DNA of 64,000 nt from Podocnemis expansa (GCA_007922195.1 ML682005.1:26323015-26387014), one strand, 5' to 3'; shown: positions 43,908-53,825, counted from the first letter of the stretch. Numbers and translations are program-made. Notes: a model not told the origin generated them from the sequence alone.

Positions 43908-46084
43908 ATGCCGGGCTTTAAAACCTGTGGGCGTTGCGAAAAGCCCATGCCCGTAGACGACCCGCACGGCGATTGTCTTCTGTGCTTGGGCGAAGCCCAC
44001 CTCACCGAGAGGTGTAAAATCTGTCGCAGCTTCAAGCCGAGGACTCAAAAGGAAAGGGTTCAGTGCCTTAAGCTGCACCTCATGGAGGAGGCTCTTCGCC
44101 CGGCCCCCGGTGATTCGGGGTCCAGCACGGCATCGTCGGTGCGGAGCGCACCGGCATCCTCGGCACCGTCTGCGGCACCGAAGCCGGCTCGCCCCAAGGC
44201 TCTGAAGGAGCCCTGGCGCCGCTCCTCTTCCCCGGTACCGCCAAAGAAGAAGCGGCTGGGTAGGGGTCGATCACCGCACCGAGCGGCGGTGCAGCAGGGA
44301 GACAGCCAGAGCCATGTCGGCCAGCCTATCTCCGTATCCCCGACTTCGGTACGTGACCCTTCGGAGGCGCAGTTTAGTCCGGGCTCAACCTCCTCGCCTA
44401 CCCGGGACATTTTAGAGGAGGACTTGATCCTGCCCACGACTCTGGAGGCCTTTGCAGCCGCACAGGAGCTATCAGTGCATTCGGCGCCGCCGGCTCCAGC
44501 GGCGACACCGGTACCGCGCTCGGCACCGTCCCAGGGGAAACCGATCCCCCCTTGTAGCAGGTCGAGGTCGAAGCCCAGTGCCGCTTCGTGAGCATCGGCA
44601 CCGCTCTCCGGTACCGCCAACAGTGGTAGCAGCAGCTGGGGCTCCCCGGTTCCGCTCCCCAGTGTCTCACCGGCACCGTGAGTCACCTTGTCGGCACCGT
44701 GACCGCAGCGATGAGGGTCGGCACCGGTCTCCGGTGCCGTCGTCCTCGGCACCGCCATGGTCCCCTCGTTCCGGCTCTTCGTCAAGTTCGGCGGAGGAGT
44801 CGGTACCGCGTTGGCCTCAGAAGACCTCGATGTCGCAGCCTCAGTCGGCGCCGATGGTACCACCTTTCCACCCTCAGTGGTCAGGTTGGCAGTGGCCATT
44901 TTGGACCCCTTGGGCCGTCCAGGGACCGGGTGTGACCTCAGGACCCCTCATTCCCAGTTCGCAGGCTAGGCATCCTCCATCGGCCGCGCTCGGTGCTCCC
45001 CCCCCCCCTCGGTACCGGAGAGGTGTCGGAGGTGGAGTCCTTGCGGGACGAGCCGGATAGAGAGAGCTTGGCCACTGGTGACCGTAGTGTGGCATCTGGA
45101 GCTCCGTCTAAGGATCCAGATCTTGAAGAATCTTCTTCTTCGCCCCCTGATGAGGCGGTGGCGGGAGCCAAGCCGATGGTGATCCCAGATGATGCTAGGG
45201 CCCATCAGGAGCTGCTTCGTCGGGTGGCTAGCGGGCTGAATATGCAGGCCAAGGAAATTATGGAGGACGAGGACCCTATGGTGGACATTTTGCTCCCAGA
45301 GGCCCCGGGCCGTGTAGCCCTGCCCTTTATCAAGACTGTGCATAACACGACTAAGGCGCTGTGGCACACACCGGCTTCGATCCCCCCTACGGCCAAGCGC
45401 GCCGAACGAAAGTACTTTGTGCCCTCTAAGGGTTATGAACACTTTTATTCACACCCCACTCCCAGCTCTTTAGTTGTGGCGGCGGCAAACGAGCGTGAGA
45501 GACAAGGTCGCCCGGGGTCAACCCCTAAGTCTAAGGACTATAAAAGACTGGACCTGTTTGGCCGTAAGGTCTATTCTACAGGGGGGCTGCAGCTGAGGAT
45601 AGCGAATCAGCAGGCTATTCTCAGCCGCTACATCTTTAATGCTTGGTCGGCTATGGAGCGTTTCAGTGGCTCTGTGGAGCAGGACTCCAGAGCGGCTTTT
45701 TCAGCATCTGTCCAAGAGGGTAAAGTTGTGTCTAAGGCCCTGCTGCAATCAGCCTTAGACGCAGCTGACGCTGCGGCCCGCTCCATGGCCACAGGGGTGA
45801 CGATGCGGCGTAGCTCATGGCTGCAGGTGTCGGGGCTACCCTTAGAGGTCCAGACCACGATCCAGGACTTACCTTTTGAAGGCCCTGAACTGTTTTCGCA
45901 ACAAACAGATGCCCGTCTGCAGACATTAAAGGATTCTAGGGCGCTGGTTAAGTCCTTAGGTCTCCACACTCCGGCGAGCCAAAGGAAGCAGTTCAAGCCG
46001 CGCCCCCCCGCGGGGGCGCGGGCGGCGGCGGGCCGCCCCGGCCCCCCCCCCGCGGCCCTACTTCCGCTGCCAGGACGACGATAG
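43908..46084 (+). pseudogene. DIRS D gag (three frames)
   Basis: ATG at 43908 gives MPGFKTCGRCEKPMPVDD, a Cys-rich N-terminus (CGRC, CLLC, CKIC with a GEAH), probably zinc-binding. The reading then moves frame near 44540-44590, through an Arg/Ser/Pro/His-rich middle (about 44590-45000). It moves again at a C13 run near 45004, to a final 363-codon frame ending at TAG 46082. This last part holds ALWHTPASIPPTAKRAERKY, KRLDLFGRKVYSTGGLQL and the closing IQDLPFEG motif. Gag should bind element RNA (family inference). Both frame changes sit at C-runs, so sequencing error is possible. Confidence 0.85.
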
Positions 46085-46089
46085 GCGAA

Positions 46090-47581
46090 GGGGCAAAGGG
46101 CCCCGTCGACAGGCTGGACGCCACCCCAGCGGACAAGGATCTTCGCGTCCGCCGGCAGGCAGCAAAAAGACCTTTTGAAGGTCAACACGAGGGCGGTTTA
46201 TCAAAGGCCAAAGATCCAGAGGCTCCCATATTCAGCAACAGACTCTCCCCTTACGCGCCACGTTGGCGCAAGATCACAAAAGACCGCTGGGTTCTCAGAA
46301 CGGTTCAGGAGGGCTATTCCCTCCAATTTTCTTCATTACCCCCACCGGCCCCTCCTATGCTGCGTGGCGCCCTGCGGGACCAGGCCCACCAGCATGCACT
46401 GCGGGAGGAGGTGCAGGTTTTACTTCAAAAAGGGGCAGTGGAGGAGGTGCCGCTGCCCTGCAGGGGCAAGGGTTTTTACTCCCGATATTTCCTTGTTCCC
46501 AAAGCGAAAGGGGGCCTGCGGCCGATTTTAGATCTGAGGCGGCTCAACCGGTTCCTTCGCAAGATTCGGTTCCGGATGGTGTCCCTCTCATCAATTGTTC
46601 CCTCTCTGGATCCGGGCGATTGGTACGCCGCCCTCGATTTGCAGGATGCGTATTTTTCACATCGCAATACATCCCCGGCACAGGAAGTTCCTGCGCTTCA
46701 TTGTGGGGCGGACGCACCTACAGTTCGCCGTGCTCCCGTTCGGCCTTTCCGCAGCTCCGTAGGTATTCACAAAGTGTCTGGCAGTGGTGGCGGCACATCT
46801 CAGGAAACAAGGGGTCACCCTGTTTCCGTATCTGGACGACTGGCTGATCGTGGGGAAGTCGCGGCGAGAGGTGCTCTCCCACATAAACTTGACTCAATAC
46901 GTCTTCGATCGCTTAGGGTTGTTGATAAATGTCCAAAAGTCAACGTTGGTTCCCACGCAGCGAATAGAGTTTATAGGAGCGGTCCTCGATTCCACATCTG
47001 TACGGGCGAGCCTCCCGACCAACCGGTTTCAGACTATCAGACAGACGGTGGACACTCTGGTGAGGTTTCCCAGGGTATCAGCACGAGAGTGCCTTCGCTT
47101 ACTGGGTCTCATGGCGGCTTGCACTTTTGTAGTCCCCTTCGCCCGTTTACGGATGAGGCCGCTCCACCTGTGGTTAGCGACGGTGTTCCGCCCGGTGCGG
47201 GACACTTTGGACGCTATGCTTACCGTGCCGGCATCAGTGCTGGAGACCCTGCATTGGTGGTCCTGCGAAGCCAATTTATGCTCAGGGGTTCCGTTCAGCC
47301 TTCTTCAGCCATCACTGCATTTGACAACGGATGCATCAGATATCGGCTGGGGTGCGCATCTTGGCGACCTCAGAACACAGGGCCTGTGGGGGGTCGCGGA
47401 CTCCGCACTACATATCAACATAAAGGAGCTCAGAGCAGTCCAGCTCGCATGCGAGGTATTTCGAGAACACCTCCGGGGCCAGACGGTGTCAGTTCGTACC
47501 GACAACACCACCGCAATGTATTATATCAACAAGCAAGGTGGCACACACTCGCCTCTCCTTTGTCAGGAAGCCATGAGGCTC
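46090..47581 (+). pseudogene. DIRS D reverse transcriptase and RNase H
   Basis: Starts right after gag in another frame (RWRKITKDRW at 46261). Fingers: GKGFYSRYFLVPKAKGGLRP and DLRRLNRFLRKIRFRMVSLS. ALDLQDAYF carries the first catalytic Asp. A frame change at about 46660 leads to the second frame, with an intact Y-L-D-D at 46829-46840. RNase H: LTTDASDIGWGAHLG (about 47321), NIKELRAVQLACEVF, and VRTDNTTAMYYINKQGG (about 47493). It is stopped by TGA at 47582-47584, where the other copies have a tryptophan-like position. One indel and one stop separate this from an intact enzyme. Confidence 0.88.
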
Positions 47582-47584
47582 TGA

Positions 47585-48110
47585 GAGTTTTGTGTTCGCC
47601 ACAAGATCCAGCCAGTGGCATCGTATATCCCCGGCCTCCGGAACTGCTTAGCAGACAGTCTCAGCCGGAAGTTCATGGCCCACGAGTGGTCCCTCCACCC
47701 GGAGGTGGCGGAGTCAATTTTCCGGAGGTGGGGTTATCCCCGTCTAGACCTCTTCGCCTCCATGGTCAACACAAAGTGCCGGAGCTTCTGCTCTTTCCGG
47801 GGACGCAGCCCCGGATCGGAGGCGGATGCTTTCGAGATTCACTGGGGGGGGAGAGGTCTCCTGTACGCGTTCCCTCCGACACCGTTAGTGGCCAAGGCGT
47901 TGTGGAAGATAAAGATGGACAAGGCGCAGGTCATCTTGGTCGCTCCAGCGTGGCCCAGGCAGCATTGGTTTTCGACCCTGATGCGGTGGTCCAGCCGCAG
48001 GCCTATCCGGTTGCCACTCAGACCAGACTTATTGTCCCAGGACAGTGGGAGGCTTCTCCACCCCAACCTGGAGGCCCTACACCTCCACGCATGGTGCCTT
48101 TGTGGCTGAC
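47585..48110 (+). pseudogene. DIRS D RNase H end and methyltransferase-like region
   Basis: Same frame as RNase H after the TGA: VASYIPGLRNCLADSLSRKF (about 47614), WGYPRLDLFASMVNTKCRSF (about 47731), GLLYAFPPTPLVAKALWKIK (about 47855) and AQVILVAPAWPRQHWF (about 47926-47973), with stop at about 48107. These motifs recur in A, B, C and E. Their position between RNase H and recombinase is where DIRS elements carry a Dam-like methyltransferase domain. The identity is inferred from position, not proven. Confidence 0.65.
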
Positions 48111-49142
48111 AGACAGCGAGCAGATGTGCTCCTCCCCAGTACGGGCCGTGTTGTGTGGTAGTAGGAAACCTGCCACAAGAACTACATATGCCGCTAAATG
48201 GCTCAGGTTTGTGCGGTGGGCTTCGGCCAACGGGGAGGATCCAGAGTCGGTCTCGGTTCACTGCTTACTAGACTATTTATGGTATTTGAAGTCCAGTGGA
48301 CTAGCGTTATCGTCCCTGAGGGTCCACCTGGCGGCAATTGCAGCGTTTCGCCGCGGTCCTGGGGGTAGCTCGCTGTTCACGGTGCCTATGGTGAAAAGGT
48401 TCCTGGTGGGGCTTTCTAAGCTATACCTGACTATAAAAGCACCCACGGTCCAGTGGGACCTAAATGCGGTGCTGGTAAGACTTACTGGACCCCCCTTTGA
48501 ACCACTGGTGACTTGCTCCTTGCTGTACATGTCGTGGAAGGTCGCGTTTTTGGTGGCTATCACGTCAGCCCGGAGAGTGTCCGAGCTGCGAGCATTGGTG
48601 GTGGATCCACCGTATACCCAGTTTTTTAAGGACAAGGTGCAGCTTCGCCCGCATCCATCCTTCAGACCTAAAGTGGTGTCACACTTTCACGTGAACCAGG
48701 ACATTTCCCTGCTTGTGTTCTACCCGAAGCCCCATGCATCAGAAGAGGAGAGGCGTCTCCACTCCCTGGATGTGCGCAGAGCGCTAGCTTTCTACGTGGA
48801 ACGGACAAAGCCGTTCCGCAAGACCCCCCAGCTTTTTGTGACAGTAGCGGACAATAAAAAAGGCCAGCCGGTATCTACTCAGAGGATAGCCTCCTGGATT
48901 TCAGCCTGCATCAAAGAGTGCTACAAGCTGGGGGGAAAGCACCTGCCAAGGGTAACAGCTCATTCAACTAGGGCCCAGGCGGCTTCTGCAGCGTTCCTCG
49001 CCGGTGTCCCGACTATCGATTATATGCAAGGCGGCAACATGGTCCATCCCGCATACCTTCGCGCAGCATTATGCCATCACCCAGCAAGCGCAGCAGGACG
49101 CGGCAGTGGGCAGAGCAGTGCTGCAGTCAGTCTCTCTGTGAT
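48110..49142 (+). pseudogene. DIRS D tyrosine recombinase
   Basis: Lies one frame back (-1) from the RT/RNase H frame and is open from before 48110. Order: VLCGSRKPATRTTYAAKWLR (about 48151), LLDYLWYLKSSGLALSSLRV, the catalytic Arg in AITSARRVSELRAL (48571-48576 encode the two Arg), PHASEEERRLHSLDVRRALA, and the H-x-x-R box HSTR at 48961-48972. A one-base frame change at about 49015-49030 puts the catalytic Tyr (QHYAI, Tyr at 49070-49072) out of frame. Otherwise intact. It would insert circular DNA by strand exchange (family knowledge). Confidence 0.9.
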
Positions 49143-49173
49143 GTCTCCCACCTCCAAGGTAAGGCTAGATACT

Positions 49174-49280
49174 CACCTACTAAGGAATGGCTAGGAGCAG
49201 CACTTGAAGAAGAAGAAGAAGAAGAAGAGGTTACTTACCGGTAACCGGTGTTCTTCGAGACATGTGCTCCTGGCCATTCC
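49174..49280 (+). repeat. DIRS D internal complementary region with GAA tract
   Basis: 49174-49211 is complementary to the left end 43566-43603 (36 of 38). About 49222-49280 is complementary to the right end 49460-49518 with one mismatch. Between the halves is a run of about seven GAA units (49205-49228). This is the diagnostic DIRS ICR. Confidence 0.93.
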
Positions 49281-49310
49281 AATCCCTCCCACCTCCCCTC
49301 AGACATTGGG

Positions 49311-49518
49311 TAGAAGGAACTGAGGAGGGACGGGTCGGCTGGTGGCTATATAGGCGGTGGTGGCGGCGCCACTCCAGGGGGCGCTACAGCCGACCCTACG
49401 GGTACTCTGGGGGAAAAGTTTCCGGCGTGCCGTGCACGAGGCGTGCAGACACCTACTAAGGAATGGCCAGGAGCACACGTCTCGAAGAACACCGGTTACC
49501 GGTAAGTAACCTCTTCTT
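49311..49518 (-). repeat. DIRS D right terminal repeat
   Basis: Reverse complement of the left repeat: AGAAGGAACTGAGGAGGGAC, GGTGGCTATATAGGCGG, GGCGTGCAGACACCTACTAA, and an outer end of ACACCGGTTACCGGTAAGTA ACC. The outermost 30 bases differ from the left end, as in DIRS elements, where the two extreme ends are joined only in the ICR. Confidence 0.92.
49315..49352 (-). promoter_or_regulatory. Putative antisense promoter in DIRS D right repeat
   Basis: Minus-strand TATATAG starts at 49352 and TCAGTTCC has its A at 49321, the same 31-nt spacing as in the left repeat. It would drive RNA back into the element, antisense to CEP192. Confidence 0.45.
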
Positions 49519-49663
49519 TTGTGTAGTGTTCACTCTTGTGTACCCTGCTCTGGAACAACCTTAATAGTTCTTACTGCGTAAACTATATTTCTCTATTTTG
49601 TACAATTATTTCTTCACTTACAAAGTCTATAGGAAAGTGGAGAACAGACAAATATGTTTGTAA

Positions 49664-49722
49664 GTTAGTGGTGTCTGTATTAGTCTAGTTCAGCAGAATA
49701 AACAAGGAATCCTATAGTGCTG
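49664..49722 (-). repeat. Penelope-type tail fragment, reversed
   Basis: TAGTGGTGTCTGTATTAGTC followed by GCAGAATAAACAAGGAATCC matches the reverse-strand form of the tail repeat at 24246. A short fragment only. Confidence 0.45.
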
Positions 49723-50102
49723 TAAATATGTTCATGTTGCAGGAAAACTAGGACCACAAAACATTCTTTACTTTACTTAATCTTGTATATAGTACGATAA
49801 TACACAGACCCCAAATAGGCCAGTGATTTTAGTGCTCTTTGAATTGAATAGTGACAGACGCTGACAAGCAGAAAACTGACAGTGTAAAATTCAAGCAAGA
49901 AGCTGCTGTTGGATGAGACAGATGTGGGGTAGGAGGAGGTAACATTGAACTATTAAGCAAAGGCATCATCAACAAGTACAAGTTCACAGCTGCTGAACCA
50001 TTGTTACATAGCCTTGTGGGCATTGTCATAGAAGTAAATCCTGGGGTTGGAATATTTTGTATCTTTTTTGCAGAAACTAACAAGTCTTATGGTTTTTTTT
50101 AG

Positions 50103-50333
50103 ATGGATCCTGTGAAATATCAGTGTCTAGTGTTCAAGAACAAAACTATCATAGGACCTTGTTCTACAGAAGAACTGAAAATACTTTTCTTACCTAGTCA
50201 TCCTGGGATCTTCCAGTGCGTACTCAGTATTTCATCTTGGCCAGTTTCTGCAGAAGCTGAGACAATAGTTCAGGCAGAAGCTTTGGCAACTAGAGTAGTT
50301 TTGACGGCAGTTGCTGAAAATCCTATTCTACAG
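50103..50333 (+). CDS. CEP192: CEP192 exon 15 of window: remainder of first ASH-like domain
   Basis: 77 codons in phase 0, from MDPVKYQCLVFKNKTIIGPC through EELKILFLPSHPGIFQCVLS to AVAENPILQ. The LPS.PGIF.C.LS.SSWP pattern is the edge of a PapD/MSP-like fold. Acceptor GGTTTTTTTTAG, donor CAG/GTAGGA. It directly follows the DIRS D insertion intron and shows no damage. Confidence 0.96.
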
Positions 50334-50621
50334 GTAGGAAGCAGTTTTATAACAAAACTTGTATTCTTGTGTTCCTTTTTATAAATAGTAAATGATTTGG
50401 AGAGCTAAAGTTACTTGATTTTGAAAGGAGATGAGAATGACAAGGTACCAAAAGTTAACAAAAGGTATTTAGGAAGATTTATTTGCAGACATGCATCTTG
50501 ATGGGGAATTGGAGACTGCTGCTTTGTGGGTAATTCTAGCATTGGTATTTTTCCTATGTTGAGATACAATGCACAGTTTCTCCTAGGCTTAGTAGCCGTG
50601 TGACTAAAATAATGAGGAACA
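50334..50621. other. Intron 15 start, nothing recognised
   Basis: AT-rich intron after the exon 15 donor. No repeat recognised until the DIRS-end-like words at 50622. Confidence 0.5.
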
Positions 50622-50990
50622 AGTAACTTTTCTTCAAGTAATTCTCCACATGGATACTCCTTCCAGTGCACATACGCTCAGTGTATGTAAGATTGGACTG
50701 TTTTGGCCAGCGGTGTCTGTTGTAGCCATGCCTGTGTCCTGAATGGTCGTATGCTTTCCCCAGCTGGGGCCTTTACTCTTCATCAAGGCGGTGGTGATTT
50801 GTACTGCTTTCTGAAAAAGAACTCTTGTTCCAACCATTGATGCCTGTTGGATGTTGCTGGTTAAAATCAGAAGGCAAACCTGGTTATGAGAAACCAAAAA
50901 ACCTTTTCTGGAGCCTCAGTTGTAGCAAATCTTTGCTGTTCCAGGAGATGATCACTCTCTCTCTCTCTTCTCAGTTCCTCACTGTTGCTG
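50622..50990. repeat. Possible decayed DIRS end/junction
   Basis: ACAAGTAACTTTTCTTCAAG at about 50620-50640 resembles the reverse of an ICR junction (right end joined to left end). A TCTTCTCAGTTCCTCAC word lies at about 50967-50983, like the initiator part of a DIRS repeat. No coding remains. Tentative. Confidence 0.3.
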
Positions 50991-51019
50991 CAGTGTTCCT
51001 GCTGGAGCCTTTGTGAATT

Positions 51020-51640
51020 TGAGGGAGTACTGTATGTACTTGGATATAAGCCAACCTCCTAATTCTGACACAGAAGAAGAAGCGGGGGGGGGGGGGGGGG
51101 CGGGACCGATTAATAACCGCGGGCCCCCCCCCGGCGGGCTTCCTCCCCCCCCCCCCCCCCCATGCTGCTGGCTTCCCCTGGAGTTCCTGACACCAGCCCT
51201 AACCCCCAAACCCCTGCTGCTACTTTCCCCTGCGTCTCACTTCTGCCCCCTGCTCCGTTCATTCATCATGGCTGCTGCCTTCTCTGTTCCCTGCTGTTGT
51301 GTCCCTGTTCCCCAACCCCTGCTGCCACTTTTTGCAGCCTCCCTGGGCCCCGCTGCTGCTTCCCAGCATTCCCTGACTCCCCTGACCCCCTCCCTAAATC
51401 CCGGGCCCTGCCTCAGCTTTCCCTGCATTCCCTGGCCCCCTTACCTGGCCGCTCCAGACGCCGGGGTCCCCTCCTTACTCTAGCCCCAGCCCAGGCAGAC
51501 TGCCCAAGATGGCAGCTCCAGCTACGCTGGGGCTCCAGCCTGCAGTGTGGTCAGAGAAAGTGCTGGGCTGGGGCTGTTTTACTGTATTCCCCCATGTATA
51601 AGCTGAGTGCCTATTTTGAAGCTGATGATGCACGATAAAT
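51020..51640. repeat. GC-rich repeat with long homopolymers
   Basis: Contains a G run of about 18 (about 51085-51102), C runs at about 51124-51132 and 51146-51162, and CCCTG/CTGCTG-rich text, between two AT-rich flanks. TTGGATATAAGCCAACC at about 51039 and CCATGTATAAGCTGAG at about 51590 bracket it. The homopolymers are likely to be unreliable in sequencing. No real ORF. Confidence 0.45.
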
Positions 51641-52639
51641 GAGTTCCCTTGACCCAGTTTAAACTGTCACAAATTGGCTCACATTTCTTGTTTGGAGATC
51701 TTGGTTCTGTTGTCATGGACATGCTTTCAGATGAAACTGCTCCAGTTTTATATGCTTGTCTTTTGGGAATGTTGCTCTGAACTCTCTCTCTTGCTTGTCC
51801 GCTGTTGCTTCCTGAAGTCTCTTCACCCTTATTGCTTGCAGGGTAAGTTTTTTATCAGTAGGAATAGACTTAGGTTTCTGTCATGGTTGGAAATGGGGGT
51901 GGTCATGACTAATTTGATAAATGGAGTGGAATTACTTTGAAACCACAAGGTGGCATAGTTCTCCTGATCAGGAGAATTTCCTGTCCCTGACTAGAAGTCA
52001 ATCATTTTAGTGTACAACTTGAATCTTAAACCAGGAACAAGCCAAAACCTGTTGTCATTCTGCATTAGATTAACCTGGCACCAAAGACCAGGTAATAGTT
52101 ACTGAAGTTTTGTCTTTTGTGAGCAAAGATCTATTTTGTTTCTCCGAACCAATCTTTCTTGCCATGATTTTGAAATCTAGCATACAGGCAGCTCAGCTTT
52201 GGCTAGCACCACCTGGAAAAATGCAAATGACACACATTCAGTATTCTGCAGCAAGTCAGGAGTATGGAACTTTCAAGTGGATAAAAACTTTCTGATAAAA
52301 TTTGGAGAAAGTGAAGTGAATGTGATGATGAAGTTGTAGAGCTTGCAGGCTCTGGAAGGCCATTATTCCCTCTGACTTCCCATTTTTGCCTTCAAAGCTG
52401 AAGTCTGAATAGAATCATCCTGTGGTAACCCCTAAACAGCCACAGAAGGCCTTGGTTTGCTGGAACTGCTGAATCTCTATCAATACAATCTTTTTTCTTT
52501 CCTGCTTTCCCCAGCTGAATCTTTTTACCTAAACAACAGAGGTCATTCACTTAAGCCAAAGACATCAGTAACTTAAGCAAAAGATTAGAGTGAGCATACA
52601 TGGAATTAAATTTGTACAAATTTTTACTGTGCTCTTAGT

Positions 52640-53629
52640 CTAAATCTGCATATTGTGATGAATGGGGTGTGCTCAGTCACTGTGAGTCCTGCACTTCTTA
52701 CCTGCTGTGGTTAATTTCCCTAATTGGGCTCAGGTGCCTTAATTAACCTAGAGTTGCCCTGCCCTGGTTACCCAGGGAACAGGCCTTTGCTGAGCTTGGG
52801 GCTGCTCTACCTACCCTCCATTACTCCTTATTTTGGGGAGGTTTTTTGGGGGGGGTGGTGCAGACGTTACTGGAGCTTCTGTTGTTGGAGGAAGATGTGG
52901 GCGGCGGGCTGCCCTGCCTACTTGCCTCTCACCCTCCCAGCCCATGCTTTGCAGGGAGGGAGTAAGTGGGAGGTGCCACCACTACTGCTGCTGCTGTCAC
53001 CACCTGCAGAAGATGTCTCTGGCCAGTTTGTCCCTGTTGTTCTTGCTGCCCCAGCCTACCACCAAGCAAGGAGATGAGGACTGTTTGTTTGCTGCTGTTG
53101 GGAGAAAGCTTGAGAAAGATTAGAGCTGCAGAGAGGTGGGTTTGTTTTTGGGCTAAGAGTCACTGTTACATCTCTGCTCTTTTTGTGGTCAGCAACTTGT
53201 GTTGCTGCTGTGGGAAGAGGGGGAGTGGTGTGGAGCCCTGCCCCCAAACACCATCTGCTCTCCATTTCATGACCAGCACCACCACTATTGTTTCCACCAC
53301 CTAGCCACCACTTGCTTTGCTTCCTTGCCTGCATGCTTGCACCTTGCTCCATTGGGACTGTTGGGCAGCAAAGGCTCTTTTTTTGCCACCTAGGTGCACA
53401 CTCTTTTGCCCATCACCTGGACTTTCCCTTCCTTTCCTAACCACTTTGGCCAGAGGGCTTCCCCACCCTCTGCATTGTCCTCTGGCTAATTCAGAGCAGC
53501 TCCCTCTCCCATTGCAGCCTGCCCCACCTGCCCTTTGGCTTTTTTTCCCCTGTTACTTAATTTCCCCTAGCCCCCTTCAGTTTGTTGGGCTTTCTGCCCC
53601 TATCCCATCCCTCCAGTGTTTAGTTTAGT
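52640..53629 (+). mobile_element. Tx1-like LINE, 5' part (left of DIRS E)
   Basis: C-rich stretch with TAATTGGGCTCAGGTGCCTT at about 52720 and long CT-rich, stop-poor sequence up to 53629. The same kind of sequence resumes at 57715 right after DIRS E, so E appears to have inserted into it. Assigned to the same LINE as 57715-60620 by this continuity; the left boundary is uncertain. Confidence 0.45.
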
Positions 53630-53825
53630 TCTCCTTCAAGTGCTTGCTCGTGTCCATTCTCAATTTTGGTGGTCGCACGCCTGCGAGCACAGTCACTAGA
53701 ACTTTTTTTACCTTAGCAGTATCCGTAGACCCGGAGTATGAGTGCCCCCTGGCCTCTGGCGGGAATGCTGCTGTATATTAAGACGTCCTGGATCTACTGC
53801 CACTCAGTTCCTTCTTTCCGCCTTC
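53630..53825 (+). repeat. DIRS E left terminal repeat with putative promoter
   Basis: TATATTA at 53774 and CTCAGTTCCTTCTTTCCGCC with its A at 53806, a spacing of 32 nt. Outer words GGTCGCACGCCTGCGAGCAC and CCGTAGACCCGG are inverted at 57497-57714. The repeat core follows the same plan as in D. Confidence 0.85.

Larger units (their letters stand above)
43566..49518 (+). mobile_element. DIRS-type retrotransposon D (best preserved copy)
   Basis: A 5.95-kb element in intron 14, sense to CEP192 and clearly GC-richer than its surroundings. All parts of a DIRS element are present in order: left repeat, leader, gag, RT, RNase H, downstream domain, tyrosine recombinase, ICR, right repeat. The ends are very similar to their ICR counterparts (36/38 for the left, one mismatch over about 58 for the right). 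This indicates recent activity. It is dead through two gag frame changes, one in RT, one TGA in RNase H and one frame change before the recombinase Tyr. Confidence 0.93.

Noticed and set aside
44060..44899. 279-codon minus-strand open frame over DIRS D gag
   Set aside because: It is the complement of a GC-rich gag with few stops on either strand; no recognisable domain, and the plus strand carries the gag pattern.
51013..51638. Pro/Leu-rich open frames of about 156 codons
   Set aside because: Fall in a GC-rich repeat with long homopolymers; composition explains the lack of stops.
52724..53628. Several plus-strand open frames of about 100 codons
   Set aside because: C-rich sequence treated as the 5' part of a LINE; the frames do not show a conserved protein.
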